DNA of 64,000 nucleotides from Saprospiraceae bacterium (GTDB lineage Bacteria; Bacteroidota; Bacteroidia; Chitinophagales; Saprospiraceae). Shown here piece by piece: positions 53,820 to 61,681 of this stretch (the stretch's first letter is position 1; every line of letters starts with the position of its first letter). The DNA is taken from NCBI GenBank assembly GCA_016787415.1, contig JAEUUT010000109.1, forward strand, positions 62,001 to 126,000, given 5' to 3'. A program made the translations under genes and the position numbers. The notes below the pieces were generated by a model, which was given only the letters and a program-made list of their open reading frames with translations, was not told where the DNA came from and ran no database searches.

Positions 53820-56729
53820 TTAATCAATTTCGATCTCATCTGAAAAAATCCAGCACGGATACCCAGCGCCTTTGTGCCATTCAGGGCATTTGCCTTGCGG
53901 AACGCCAACCACCCGGATAAAACGAACCCGGGCTTCCGGAATGTTTGCTTCAAAATCTTTTTGCTGAATATTCAGGTCGTTTTGAATGGACGGCCCCGCA
54001 ATTTCAGCCAGCGGTGAAAACTGGATGCCATCCAAAGAACCTTCAAAACGAACAGTTTGAGGAAAAAATATCCATGCATTCTGGTCTTGCAGGAAATGGG
54101 CGTTCAGGTGTTTGACAGCTTGCTGTTTTCCCAGATCAATGACCACATCGAGCGGTACGCCTTCAAAACCCTGCCAGTCGCCCGTGCGAAAATCGCCTCC
54201 ACCCCGAATGCCGTCGATGAGCCCCTCATTGCCGCCGGCCGTGTATTGCGGGCTGTATGGATGGGCGTAGCGCAGTACCGACCATAGTTCGGGAATTTTG
54301 ATGAAAGCCGCGCTTTGATAAACGGTGTAGGTATTTTTTTGTGCCCGGATGGTCATTTTAGTCGACTCCTTGATGTCGAACGGTTTTTTGTATCGCTTTT
54401 CCGTAGAGCGCTCGCTCTTGAGGTTGTAGTACAATATTGCATCCGGGTCGGCAGAGGCCAGTGCAATGCGTTGGCGACCGCGGAAGGTGGCATCGCCCTC
54501 GGAAATAAACGGCGCTATCACAAAATCGGGGTCGTTGATTTCAGACACGGGCCTGTTGGGCGCAGCTGCGGCCCAGGAGCCTGGCTGCCCGCCCATTTCA
54601 AACAAGAGTTCTCCGCCAGCAGCAAGTTCGTCGTGAGAAAGCCAGGAATTGGCATGCAGTTTTTCATTCAGCCGGGCGCTTTGGATATACGGCTGGAGAC
54701 TGGAAACGTTGGGTGCGCGCAAAGAAAAGGTGCGCCCGTTGTCTAGGTGCAGGCTGATTTTTTCAAACAGCGGCGTCCCGATCACATAGTAATCGCTGCC
54801 AGGCAATACGGAATACAATCCCATCGCCGACATGACATACCAGGCCGACATCTGGCCACAGTCTTCGTTGCCGCTCAGGCCGTCGGGCTGGGAGGTATAT
54901 TGGGTGTCGAGTATCTGGCGGATGCGTTGCTGCGTTTTCCATGGTTTGCCAATGTAATTGTAGAGGTAGGCGATGTGGTGGCTGGGTTCATTACCCTGTA
55001 CATACTGACCAATGAGCCCTGTGATGTCGGCCTGACTGCGGCCTGAAGTGGCCGATTTGGTCGTAAAAAGGCTGTCCAACCGGCTCTCGAATGCATCCGT
55101 TCCGCCCATCAGGCGCACCAGTCCGTTTATATCCTGCGGCGCTGAAAAGCGGTACTGCCAGGCATTGGCTTCTGTGTAGTTAAAATTGACTTCGTAGGGG
55201 TCGAAAGGTTTGTACCAGCCGCCGTTTTTTCTGGCCCTGAAAAATCGGGAGCCCGGATCGAATACATTTTTGAAATACTGCGCCTGCCGCATATGCTGAC
55301 GATACTGCGCACTGTCGCCTGCAGCGCGGGCTATTTGTGCAATACACCAGTCGTCATAGGCCAATTCCAGGGTTTTCGACACCGATTCCGGTGCATCAGG
55401 CGCTTCGATCAATCCTTTGTTGCGATAGGCATTCAGGTCAGGTGTGCTACGCGACACGGTTTCCTGCATGGCTTTGAGGGCCAGTGGCAGGTCAAAATTT
55501 CGAATACCTTTTGCATAAGCATCGGCAATAATCGGTATGGAATGGTTGCCAATCATACAGTCGGTTTCATTGGCGGCCAGTTCCCATACCGTAAGCCGCC
55601 CCCCTTGTTCGTACTGCTTCAGGAAGGTTTTTACAAAATCGGCTGTTCGTTTGGGTTCCAGAATATTCAGCAAAGGGTGCAAGGCGCGGTGCGTATCCCA
55701 GGTAGAAAACACCGTGTACACATCGTGGCCGGGGCTGGGGTGCACCTGATTATCGCGGCCACGGTAACTACCATCCACGTCATTCCACAGATTAGGGGCG
55801 ATCATGGTGTGGTACAATGCTGTGTAGAACACCGTTTTTTGCTCCTTGCTACCGCCATCAACTTCTATTTTGGAAAGTTGGCGGCGCCATTTATCCTGGG
55901 TCTCCGTTTTTATTTTTTCAAAATCGAAGCCGGGGCATTCCGCTTCCAGGTTGCGGCGGGCGCCTTCTATGCTTGTGCCCGAAATGCCCACGGTGACTAC
56001 CAGCGGCGTTTCCTGATTGTAAAAACCCAGCAAGCCCACCACCGCTTTGCTGTTGACTGTAGGAGCGGCTTCGCGCGGGTTTTTAGCCATATCCAGCACG
56101 ATGCTGCTAAAAAATGGTTTGCTGAAACGTGCCACGAAATACACGTGCTGCTCTTGTGCCCAGGCTTTGGAAATACGATAACCGGCAATTTCACGGTCAT
56201 TTACCACGGTCAACTGCGATTCGAGCACTTCATCGCGGTGCCGCAAATCGACCACCAGCGAGCCTTTTTCCTGATTCAGCGGATAGGAATATCGGTGCAC
56301 GCCAACACGTTCCGTAGCCGTGAGTTCGCATAAAATCCGGTCGCGCTCCAGCATAACAGAGTAGTATCCTGCCTCGGCTTTTTCCTTGTTTTTTTTAAAA
56401 GGAGAAGCATATTCCTCCGGTTCCAGCCGTACGCCACCTGTAAACGGCATAAAAAGGATATCGCAGTAATCGGCCACGCCTGTGCCGCTCAGGTGCGTAT
56501 GAGAGAACCCGTACACCAGCGAATCGGAGTAGTGGTAGCCGGAACAAGCATCCCAGTCCATCATGCTGGTGCGGGTATCCGGGCTCAGTTGTACCATGCC
56601 AAATGGCGCCATAGCACCCGGAAAGGTGTGCCCGTGCCCACCCGTTCCGATAAAAGGGTCGACAAACGGCAGCGGGTTTTGCGCTCCGGCAAGAAATGGG
56701 AGCAGGAGCAGGAGGAAGGAATATTTCAT
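53820..56729 (-). CDS. GH92 alpha-mannosidase with CBM-like tail
   Basis: A 969-residue exported glycosidase. Signal peptide MKYSFLLLLLPFLAGAQ. VDPFIGTGGHGHTFPGAMAP opens the GH92 N-terminal beta domain, and the (alpha/alpha)6 domain contains GNEDCGQMSAWYVMSAMGLY near residue 620 with the catalytic Glu/Asp residues. GH92 enzymes are calcium-dependent alpha-1,2-mannosidases that trim N-glycan mannose. After about 700 comes a chitobiase-C-terminal-like domain (SEGDATFRGRQRIALAS) and a discoidin-like beta sandwich at the end. It lies just downstream of the M4 protease gene, suggesting joint glycoprotein digestion. Confidence 0.92.
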   Translation of the reverse strand: MKYSFLLLLLPFLAGAQNPLPFVDPFIGTGGHGHTFPGAMAPFGMVQLSPDTRTSMMDWDACSGYHYSDSLVYGFSHTHLSGTGVADYCDILFMPFTGGVRLEPEEYASPFKKNKEKAEAGYYSVMLERDRILCELTATERVGVHRYSYPLNQEKGSLVVDLRHRDEVLESQLTVVNDREIAGYRISKAWAQEQHVYFVARFSKPFFSSIVLDMAKNPREAAPTVNSKAVVGLLGFYNQETPLVVTVGISGTSIEGARRNLEAECPGFDFEKIKTETQDKWRRQLSKIEVDGGSKEQKTVFYTALYHTMIAPNLWNDVDGSYRGRDNQVHPSPGHDVYTVFSTWDTHRALHPLLNILEPKRTADFVKTFLKQYEQGGRLTVWELAANETDCMIGNHSIPIIADAYAKGIRNFDLPLALKAMQETVSRSTPDLNAYRNKGLIEAPDAPESVSKTLELAYDDWCIAQIARAAGDSAQYRQHMRQAQYFKNVFDPGSRFFRARKNGGWYKPFDPYEVNFNYTEANAWQYRFSAPQDINGLVRLMGGTDAFESRLDSLFTTKSATSGRSQADITGLIGQYVQGNEPSHHIAYLYNYIGKPWKTQQRIRQILDTQYTSQPDGLSGNEDCGQMSAWYVMSAMGLYSVLPGSDYYVIGTPLFEKISLHLDNGRTFSLRAPNVSSLQPYIQSARLNEKLHANSWLSHDELAAGGELLFEMGGQPGSWAAAAPNRPVSEINDPDFVIAPFISEGDATFRGRQRIALASADPDAILYYNLKSERSTEKRYKKPFDIKESTKMTIRAQKNTYTVYQSAAFIKIPELWSVLRYAHPYSPQYTAGGNEGLIDGIRGGGDFRTGDWQGFEGVPLDVVIDLGKQQAVKHLNAHFLQDQNAWIFFPQTVRFEGSLDGIQFSPLAEIAGPSIQNDLNIQQKDFEANIPEARVRFIRVVGVPQGKCPEWHKGAGYPCWIFSDEIEID

Positions 56730-56746
56730 GCTGGAAGAATTTAAAA

Positions 56747-56895
56747 GGAGGTTTGAACAGGATTTTGGGGATTGGAAAGGATTAGAAGGATTACCGACTT
56801 CGTGTTGACAATTTTTTAAATTTCTAAAATTTTGTCTACCGCGTTGGTAATCCTTCTAATCCTTTCCAATCCCCAAAATCCTGTTCAAACCCTCC
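56747..56895. repeat. Composite palindrome C4 (core reversed)
   Basis: Arms GGAGGTTTGAACAGG, ATTTTGGGGATTGGAAAGG and GGATTAGAAGGATTACCGAC pair with their complements downstream. The core TTGACAATTTTTTAAATTTC with TAAAATTTTGTC is the reverse complement of that in C2 and C3. It separates the M4 and GH92 genes and ends three bases after the M4 stop. Confidence 0.9.
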
Positions 56896-56898
56896 CCA

Positions 56899-59800
56899 TC
56901 AGCGTTTGACCACTTTCACCACAGCACCCGTTTTGCCTGTAGCGATGCGCAGCAGGTAAGTGCCGGCAGGCAATTGACCCAGGCGAAGATCGAACTGGTT
57001 CGGGCCGCTGCTCAACTGCACCGTCTGGGTTTGCAGGGTTTCACCGAGCAGGTTATTGACGGTTACCTGTGCGGAGGTGTTTTCTGCACTTTGCAGACTG
57101 ATTTGTACCCGATCGGTAGCCGGGTTGGGCGCCACGGACAGTTGCAGTGCCGAAGCGTTTGCTTCATTGGTGCTTACCTGCAAACTGCGGTCGCCGGTAG
57201 CATACCATACGCCTTGCTGACGGCTGGTGACGAGCAGACTGGCATTGCCCTGACCGGTGATTTTGGTATTGTTTACGCCTTGCAGATACAGGTCGTAGTC
57301 GCCAAAAATGTCAGGACTTTGGTGCAGCACGGCATTATCGAGGCGGGTGTAACTGGGCCAGCCCAGGTCGCCGTTGTCGCTCACAATCACATCATAGTCT
57401 CCGGTTTCGGAGTTGGAACCATACACATCGTAAAACGAACCGTCATTGGCAAAAAAGTCGAAGGCGAGTACGTAAGGCGAGTTTTTTGCAAAGGCAGGGT
57501 CGCCAATGCTGGTATTTTCCGGAATGCCCGTAAACAGTTTGGAAATGAACGGCGTGCCGGTAACAAACTCCCCGTTGTCGCGGAATTGCAGGAAACTGAT
57601 ATCCCAGTAACTCAGGTCAGTACTGCCGTTTGAAAGTTGGTTGAATGCATCGTACATCAGGTTTTCGCCCGAATAGTCGAATTCAAGCACATCGGCGTAT
57701 TGCACCTCGCCGGTAACCGTATTTTCAGAATAGGTCGGGTTGTACAGCACGTACACATAGGTATCACCCAGGATGCTCAACAGGTCGGCGATGTATATTT
57801 TATTGTCCGCATCTTCCGTAATGGCGGCGAGATAACTGCCATCTTTGGAAATAGCCACATTGCGCCAGATAGGATCGGCGGAATACGGCGGATTCACCGT
57901 TGGGATAATCTGCGATTGTGTGTACACCAGGTCGACAAGAATGATATCGCCTGCTGCATTTACAAAAGCAACTTGAGAACCATCATCGGACACGCTGGGG
58001 CGGCTGCGCACACCATCCGTGTAAATAGAGCCCAGCACGGTACCATCGCTCAGGGCGATGTCGAGGTTTTGGTTGTTGTTCGTGACGCAAAGGATAAGGT
58101 CTTCTCCCGGGTTGGGCGAGAGTTGTCCGAGGTAATTACCGCCCGGTGCGCTGCCGATGCCTACCTGTGAAAAAGCAGTGGCTGCCGCATTGGCCACAGT
58201 GGAGCCGTACAGGTCGGTAGCCGCCTGAATCACGGCAATACGCGCATCGATGAACTGACTGGATTTTACCAGATAGTCGTCGAGCGCTTTGTAGTACACC
58301 AGTTCGGCTTTGTCTTTGCCTACTCCAGCGGTATTGGCAAACAGGTAAAAAGCGTGGTTTGGGATGCCGCTGTTGATATGCACGCCGCCATTGTCATCAT
58401 TTCCATTGTATTGTTCGTTGGTATGGCTGGGCTGCCACCACGGGCTGCTCGAACTTACGCCATTGTGCGGGTCTTGCAGGCTGCGGAGCACATTGTTCGG
58501 GTTTACGCCGCTTTGCATCACGTCTTCGCCAATGTTCCAGTCGTCGCGGTCGATCATAGCGCCGAATACGTCGGCAAAGGATTCATTGAGCGCGCCGCTT
58601 TCATCCTGGTATTCGAGGTTGGCAGTTTTTTCCACTACGCCGTGGGTCATTTCGTGGCCGCCTACGTCGAGTCCGCGGGCCAGTTTTTTGAAAATACTGC
58701 CGCCGTTGCCATACCACATGGCAGCGCCGTTCCAGTAGGCATTTTCCATGGAAGTGCCGTCGTCGTCTGCTACGTTGTAGAAGGCGATGATATTGCCGCC
58801 AACGCCGTCGATGGAGTTGCGTCCGAAGGTGGTATTAAAATAGTCGTAACTCTTGATACTGTTCCAGTGTGTGCTGACAGCCGTAGTGTTGTTGAAAGTA
58901 GTGGAGCCGGAAGTAGCGAGGGAATAGTTGAAAGAGGCCTGGTTGGCTGGCGAAGTGTTCAGGGCGTCGACGGTGACAATTACGCCCACCGGGTCGTTCG
59001 GCATGGACGAGGCACCACTGTTGAACATTGGTTTGCTGGCGTCTTCCATGACAATGGTGTTGCCCGACTGCCAGGCGCCAAAGGAGCGATTTACATTCAG
59101 CAGGTCGTTGCCCGATGCCGGAACAGGCCCATCCACCAGTAGTGCCCCTTCTCTCACTTCTCGCTTCTCACCTCTCACCTCTTCTGTCTCACCTCTCACT
59201 TCTCGCCTCTCACCTCTCTCATGAGCATGTCCGGCGATATTACAGGTGTTGTCATATTGATGCAAAATAGCGCCTGTTTGAGCATCTACGAAATATACCA
59301 TGCGCGCCATCAGGTTGGGGTGCGCCACGATATGCCAGGCCAGGCGTTCGGTGTTCAACTGGCGATCCTTGTGGTAGATAACCAGTTCGCTGCTGAATGG
59401 CTGACCGCCGATGATCTGCAATTCCTGTTCTGTCCAGGAGGTTTTTACCTTGTCGGCGCCGATGGCCATTTTCACTTGCTCGATGGCACGGCCAGCGTCC
59501 AGCGCGGGTGTTACATTTTCAATAGCAGGCGTGGGGTAGTAGCGCCCGTTGAGCATATCAAAAGCGCCGTTGTGTGTATGCGCAATCAGTTCTGCTCCAT
59601 ATACAGGCACGCCGCGCAGCACCTGTTGCAAACGCACATGGGTGTTGCCCTGAGCATCCGTTTTTACATTGGAAACGGTAAACTCGGCCAGTGGCTCGTT
59701 GATAGAAGTGGGTTGCAGGCTGGCCAGGTATTGCAGGGCGCGAATGCCTGTATCCTGCGCATCGGATGCGCTACCCGATGCTGCTGTTTTGCCTTGAAAT

Positions 59801-60072
59801 GCGATGGGAAGGCCGTTTTTGTCTTTGGTGATTTTCACAGAGCCCGGTGTTCCGGACATGCGGTTCAAGGCTGGCATCGGCTGGCGACGTGCGCTGCCAG
59901 AGGGTTGAAGGGGTGGCTTTACGGTTGGGATAGCAACGCCATCGGGGCGCCGAATCTTGGTTTGCCAGGATTCATAACCGGCACTCTTTTGAGGCGGATT
60001 TTTTTTTGCGTTTTGCGCATTGGTTGCTGACACCAACGTAAAAAGTATAAACAGCGGGAGAAATGATTTCAT
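56899..60072 (-). CDS. Secreted M4 (thermolysin-like) metalloprotease with T9SS domain
   Basis: A 1057-residue exported protease. Signal peptide MKSFLPLFILFTLVSATNAQ with ATG at 60072. An FTP/PepSY propeptide covers about residues 40-285 (VYGAELIAHTHNGAFDML). The catalytic domain follows, with the HEMTH zinc motif near residue 475 and NESFADVFGA about 20 residues later, both intact. Middle regions have WD40-like beta-propeller repeats (SDDGSQVAFVNAAGD); the end is a T9SS sorting domain (VAPNPATDRVQISL). At residues about 284-308 a stretch rich in Arg and Glu (ERREVRGETEEVRGEKREVR) is encoded by a repeat arm inserted in frame. Confidence 0.93.
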   Translation of the reverse strand: MKSFLPLFILFTLVSATNAQNAKKNPPQKSAGYESWQTKIRRPDGVAIPTVKPPLQPSGSARRQPMPALNRMSGTPGSVKITKDKNGLPIAFQGKTAASGSASDAQDTGIRALQYLASLQPTSINEPLAEFTVSNVKTDAQGNTHVRLQQVLRGVPVYGAELIAHTHNGAFDMLNGRYYPTPAIENVTPALDAGRAIEQVKMAIGADKVKTSWTEQELQIIGGQPFSSELVIYHKDRQLNTERLAWHIVAHPNLMARMVYFVDAQTGAILHQYDNTCNIAGHAHERGERREVRGETEEVRGEKREVREGALLVDGPVPASGNDLLNVNRSFGAWQSGNTIVMEDASKPMFNSGASSMPNDPVGVIVTVDALNTSPANQASFNYSLATSGSTTFNNTTAVSTHWNSIKSYDYFNTTFGRNSIDGVGGNIIAFYNVADDDGTSMENAYWNGAAMWYGNGGSIFKKLARGLDVGGHEMTHGVVEKTANLEYQDESGALNESFADVFGAMIDRDDWNIGEDVMQSGVNPNNVLRSLQDPHNGVSSSSPWWQPSHTNEQYNGNDDNGGVHINSGIPNHAFYLFANTAGVGKDKAELVYYKALDDYLVKSSQFIDARIAVIQAATDLYGSTVANAAATAFSQVGIGSAPGGNYLGQLSPNPGEDLILCVTNNNQNLDIALSDGTVLGSIYTDGVRSRPSVSDDGSQVAFVNAAGDIILVDLVYTQSQIIPTVNPPYSADPIWRNVAISKDGSYLAAITEDADNKIYIADLLSILGDTYVYVLYNPTYSENTVTGEVQYADVLEFDYSGENLMYDAFNQLSNGSTDLSYWDISFLQFRDNGEFVTGTPFISKLFTGIPENTSIGDPAFAKNSPYVLAFDFFANDGSFYDVYGSNSETGDYDVIVSDNGDLGWPSYTRLDNAVLHQSPDIFGDYDLYLQGVNNTKITGQGNASLLVTSRQQGVWYATGDRSLQVSTNEANASALQLSVAPNPATDRVQISLQSAENTSAQVTVNNLLGETLQTQTVQLSSGPNQFDLRLGQLPAGTYLLRIATGKTGAVVKVVKR
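59149..59219. repeat. GTGAGAAG-type arm inside the M4 protease gene
   Basis: About 71 bases of TCTCACTTCTCGCTTCTCAC-type words lie in the coding sequence and keep frame. They encode alternating Arg, Glu, Val and Gly at the end of the propeptide, just before ALLVDGPVPASG. The same words make up the arms of B1, B2 and B3. Confidence 0.92.
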
Positions 60073-60127
60073 AAACAAAAGAGAATTTAAGAATTGGAAT
60101 CGGTTGTTTGTGCAGGATATCCTGCGA

Positions 60128-60967
60128 TTATTGGATGATTTCTTTCCAATCGACACTGTCGTTGTGCGAATGGGTAAATCCGATAGCGCGCTCGGCAGCG
60201 ATGGTTTGTTCGTCGCGAAAAGCCATTACGTATGTTTTGCGCCATTCGGTGGTATAATTTCCGCCCGAACCGTGCACGATGCGTTCGTCGTGGATGGTGA
60301 TGCTGCCGCGTTTAACGGGCAAAAAAACAGGTTTATCGGTAGGCAGGCTTTCGATGACGAGCGTGTGCGAATCGGAGCGATCCATGTTTTCATCGTGCTG
60401 ATTGCCGTAATCTTTCGGTCGGTGCGCTCGCAGTTCCGGCTCGTGGCTGGTGCCGGGAATAACCTGCAGGCAGCCGTTTTCGATGGTAGCATCGTTGATG
60501 GCCAAGGAAAAAGTGGCCGTCCAGGTGTTGGGCGTTTTGGGCCAGTACCCCAGGTCCTGGTGCATGGCAAACTCGGCCTTGGTTTTGTTGGGCTTTTTGG
60601 CCAGAAACTGCTCATAATCCATACGTGCCACACCTTCCGGGTATAGTTGATCGGCGATACTTTGCGCCACCCTGAAAAAGATATTGTTTTTCAGTTCGGG
60701 CCGGTAGGTGCTGGGCAACATGGCATTCACCAGTTGAAACTCCTCCACCGGCGTTCCGTATGGCTGGCTCATATCGCAAAAGTCTTTCTCCATGCCGGGT
60801 TCTTTGCCGTGGATAAAGTGATCGAACCAGGGTTCGAGTACAGCGACTTCCTCTTCCGAGAGTACATTTTCGAGCACGAGGTAACCTTGTTCGCGGTATT
60901 GGCGGATTTCATCGGGGGTGATGTGGTAGGTGTCGCCCTGGCGGCGAGGAGTAGAGTGGGTGGTCAT
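60128..60967 (-). CDS. Phytanoyl-CoA dioxygenase-family oxygenase
   Basis: A 279-residue Fe(II)/2-oxoglutarate-dependent oxygenase-like protein. The HxD iron motif is AMHQDLGYWP near residue 138, the distal His lies in IVHGSGGNYTTEWRK with the 2-oxoglutarate-binding Arg. FSLAINDATIENGCLQVIPG is a typical PhyH segment. The substrate is unknown; relatives act on acyl-CoA, ectoine or halogenated compounds. The stop lies 55 bases before the M4 gene start. Confidence 0.85.
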   Translation of the reverse strand: MTTHSTPRRQGDTYHITPDEIRQYREQGYLVLENVLSEEEVAVLEPWFDHFIHGKEPGMEKDFCDMSQPYGTPVEEFQLVNAMLPSTYRPELKNNIFFRVAQSIADQLYPEGVARMDYEQFLAKKPNKTKAEFAMHQDLGYWPKTPNTWTATFSLAINDATIENGCLQVIPGTSHEPELRAHRPKDYGNQHDENMDRSDSHTLVIESLPTDKPVFLPVKRGSITIHDERIVHGSGGNYTTEWRKTYVMAFRDEQTIAAERAIGFTHSHNDSVDWKEIIQ

Positions 60968-61025
60968 GAGTTTTTTTTACGAAAAATGACAGTATTCAGT
61001 CCAACTCGCGCATATTGATTGGAGT

Positions 61026-61382
61026 TCAAGCATACATTTTTCTGATACGGGCGGCGCCGGGCTGAAGAACAATGAAATGATTGTGGAGTAATTCGAGATT
61101 GGACGCAATGAATTCTATAACAAGTTTAGAGCGGGACAAAGAACTCAATTCTTCAGCCCGAACAAGAATGATTCCGGTATGTATCATTTTCATTCGCCAT
61201 GCCAGTTCTCCAAAATCCATGTCGCGGGTAATCAAAATTCTTTGTTCGCTGTTGGCTTTCTCCAAAACGATTACATCATCTGCCCCTTGTTCGGACTCTG
61301 CTTGATAGACGGTATCAAAGCCCGCATTGCGAAGCAGATTTACCAAGGATTTATCTATCCCTTCGTCCGCTAAAAACTTCAT
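61026..61382 (-). CDS. DUF5615 PIN-like nuclease, probable toxin
   Basis: A 118-residue small protein of the DUF5615/PIN-like group. FLADEGIDKSLVNLLRNAGF has the first acidic residue, ANSEQRILITRDMDFGELA the second Asp region, and TGIILVRAEELS follows. Such PIN-like proteins pair with DUF433 antitoxins, as here: the start overlaps the DUF433 stop by four bases. The nuclease role is from family knowledge; the target is unknown. Confidence 0.85.
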   Translation of the reverse strand: MKFLADEGIDKSLVNLLRNAGFDTVYQAESEQGADDVIVLEKANSEQRILITRDMDFGELAWRMKMIHTGIILVRAEELSSLSRSKLVIEFIASNLELLHNHFIVLQPGAARIRKMYA

Positions 61383-61627
61383 GCGGCAGGTATTGGAATG
61401 AGGATTTCCCCCCGCAAAGAACTGGCAGCAAATGCCAAAGCAGACAATATATGCTCACGCTTAAGGCGAGGATGTTCTTCAAGTATCATTTCGAAAGTCT
61501 CTCCAATAGAAAGTTTTTCCAAAATTAACTCAACAGTGATACGGGTGCCGCGAATTACGGGCTTCCCGAACATCACTTTAGGATTTATTTCAATGAATTC
61601 ATTTATCTCTTTCATCATCCTTGTCAA
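61379..61627 (-). CDS. DUF433 antitoxin-like protein
   Basis: An 82-residue protein of the DUF433 (VapB45-like) family. INPKVMFGKPVIRGTRITVE and VELILEKLSIGETFEMILEEHP followed by ILSALAFAASSL form the winged-helix-like core. It is first in the pair, as antitoxins usually are, and would bind the promoter and the PIN-like partner. TATTTTTG at 61643-61636 is a possible -7 box. The start may be the Met at residue 5. Confidence 0.85.
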   Translation of the reverse strand: MTRMMKEINEFIEINPKVMFGKPVIRGTRITVELILEKLSIGETFEMILEEHPRLKREHILSALAFAASSLRGEILIPIPAA

Positions 61628-61681
61628 TTTTTAAACAAAAATACAGGAAAAATCACACATAAAACCACACGTCAGGCATCC

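Noticed and set aside
55293-56333. 346-codon frame opposite the GH92 gene, and similar long antisense frames at 2867-3667, 12051-13319 and 41019-42206
   Set aside because: All are opposite well-supported genes and have His/Phe/Gly-rich shadow composition without any family motif.
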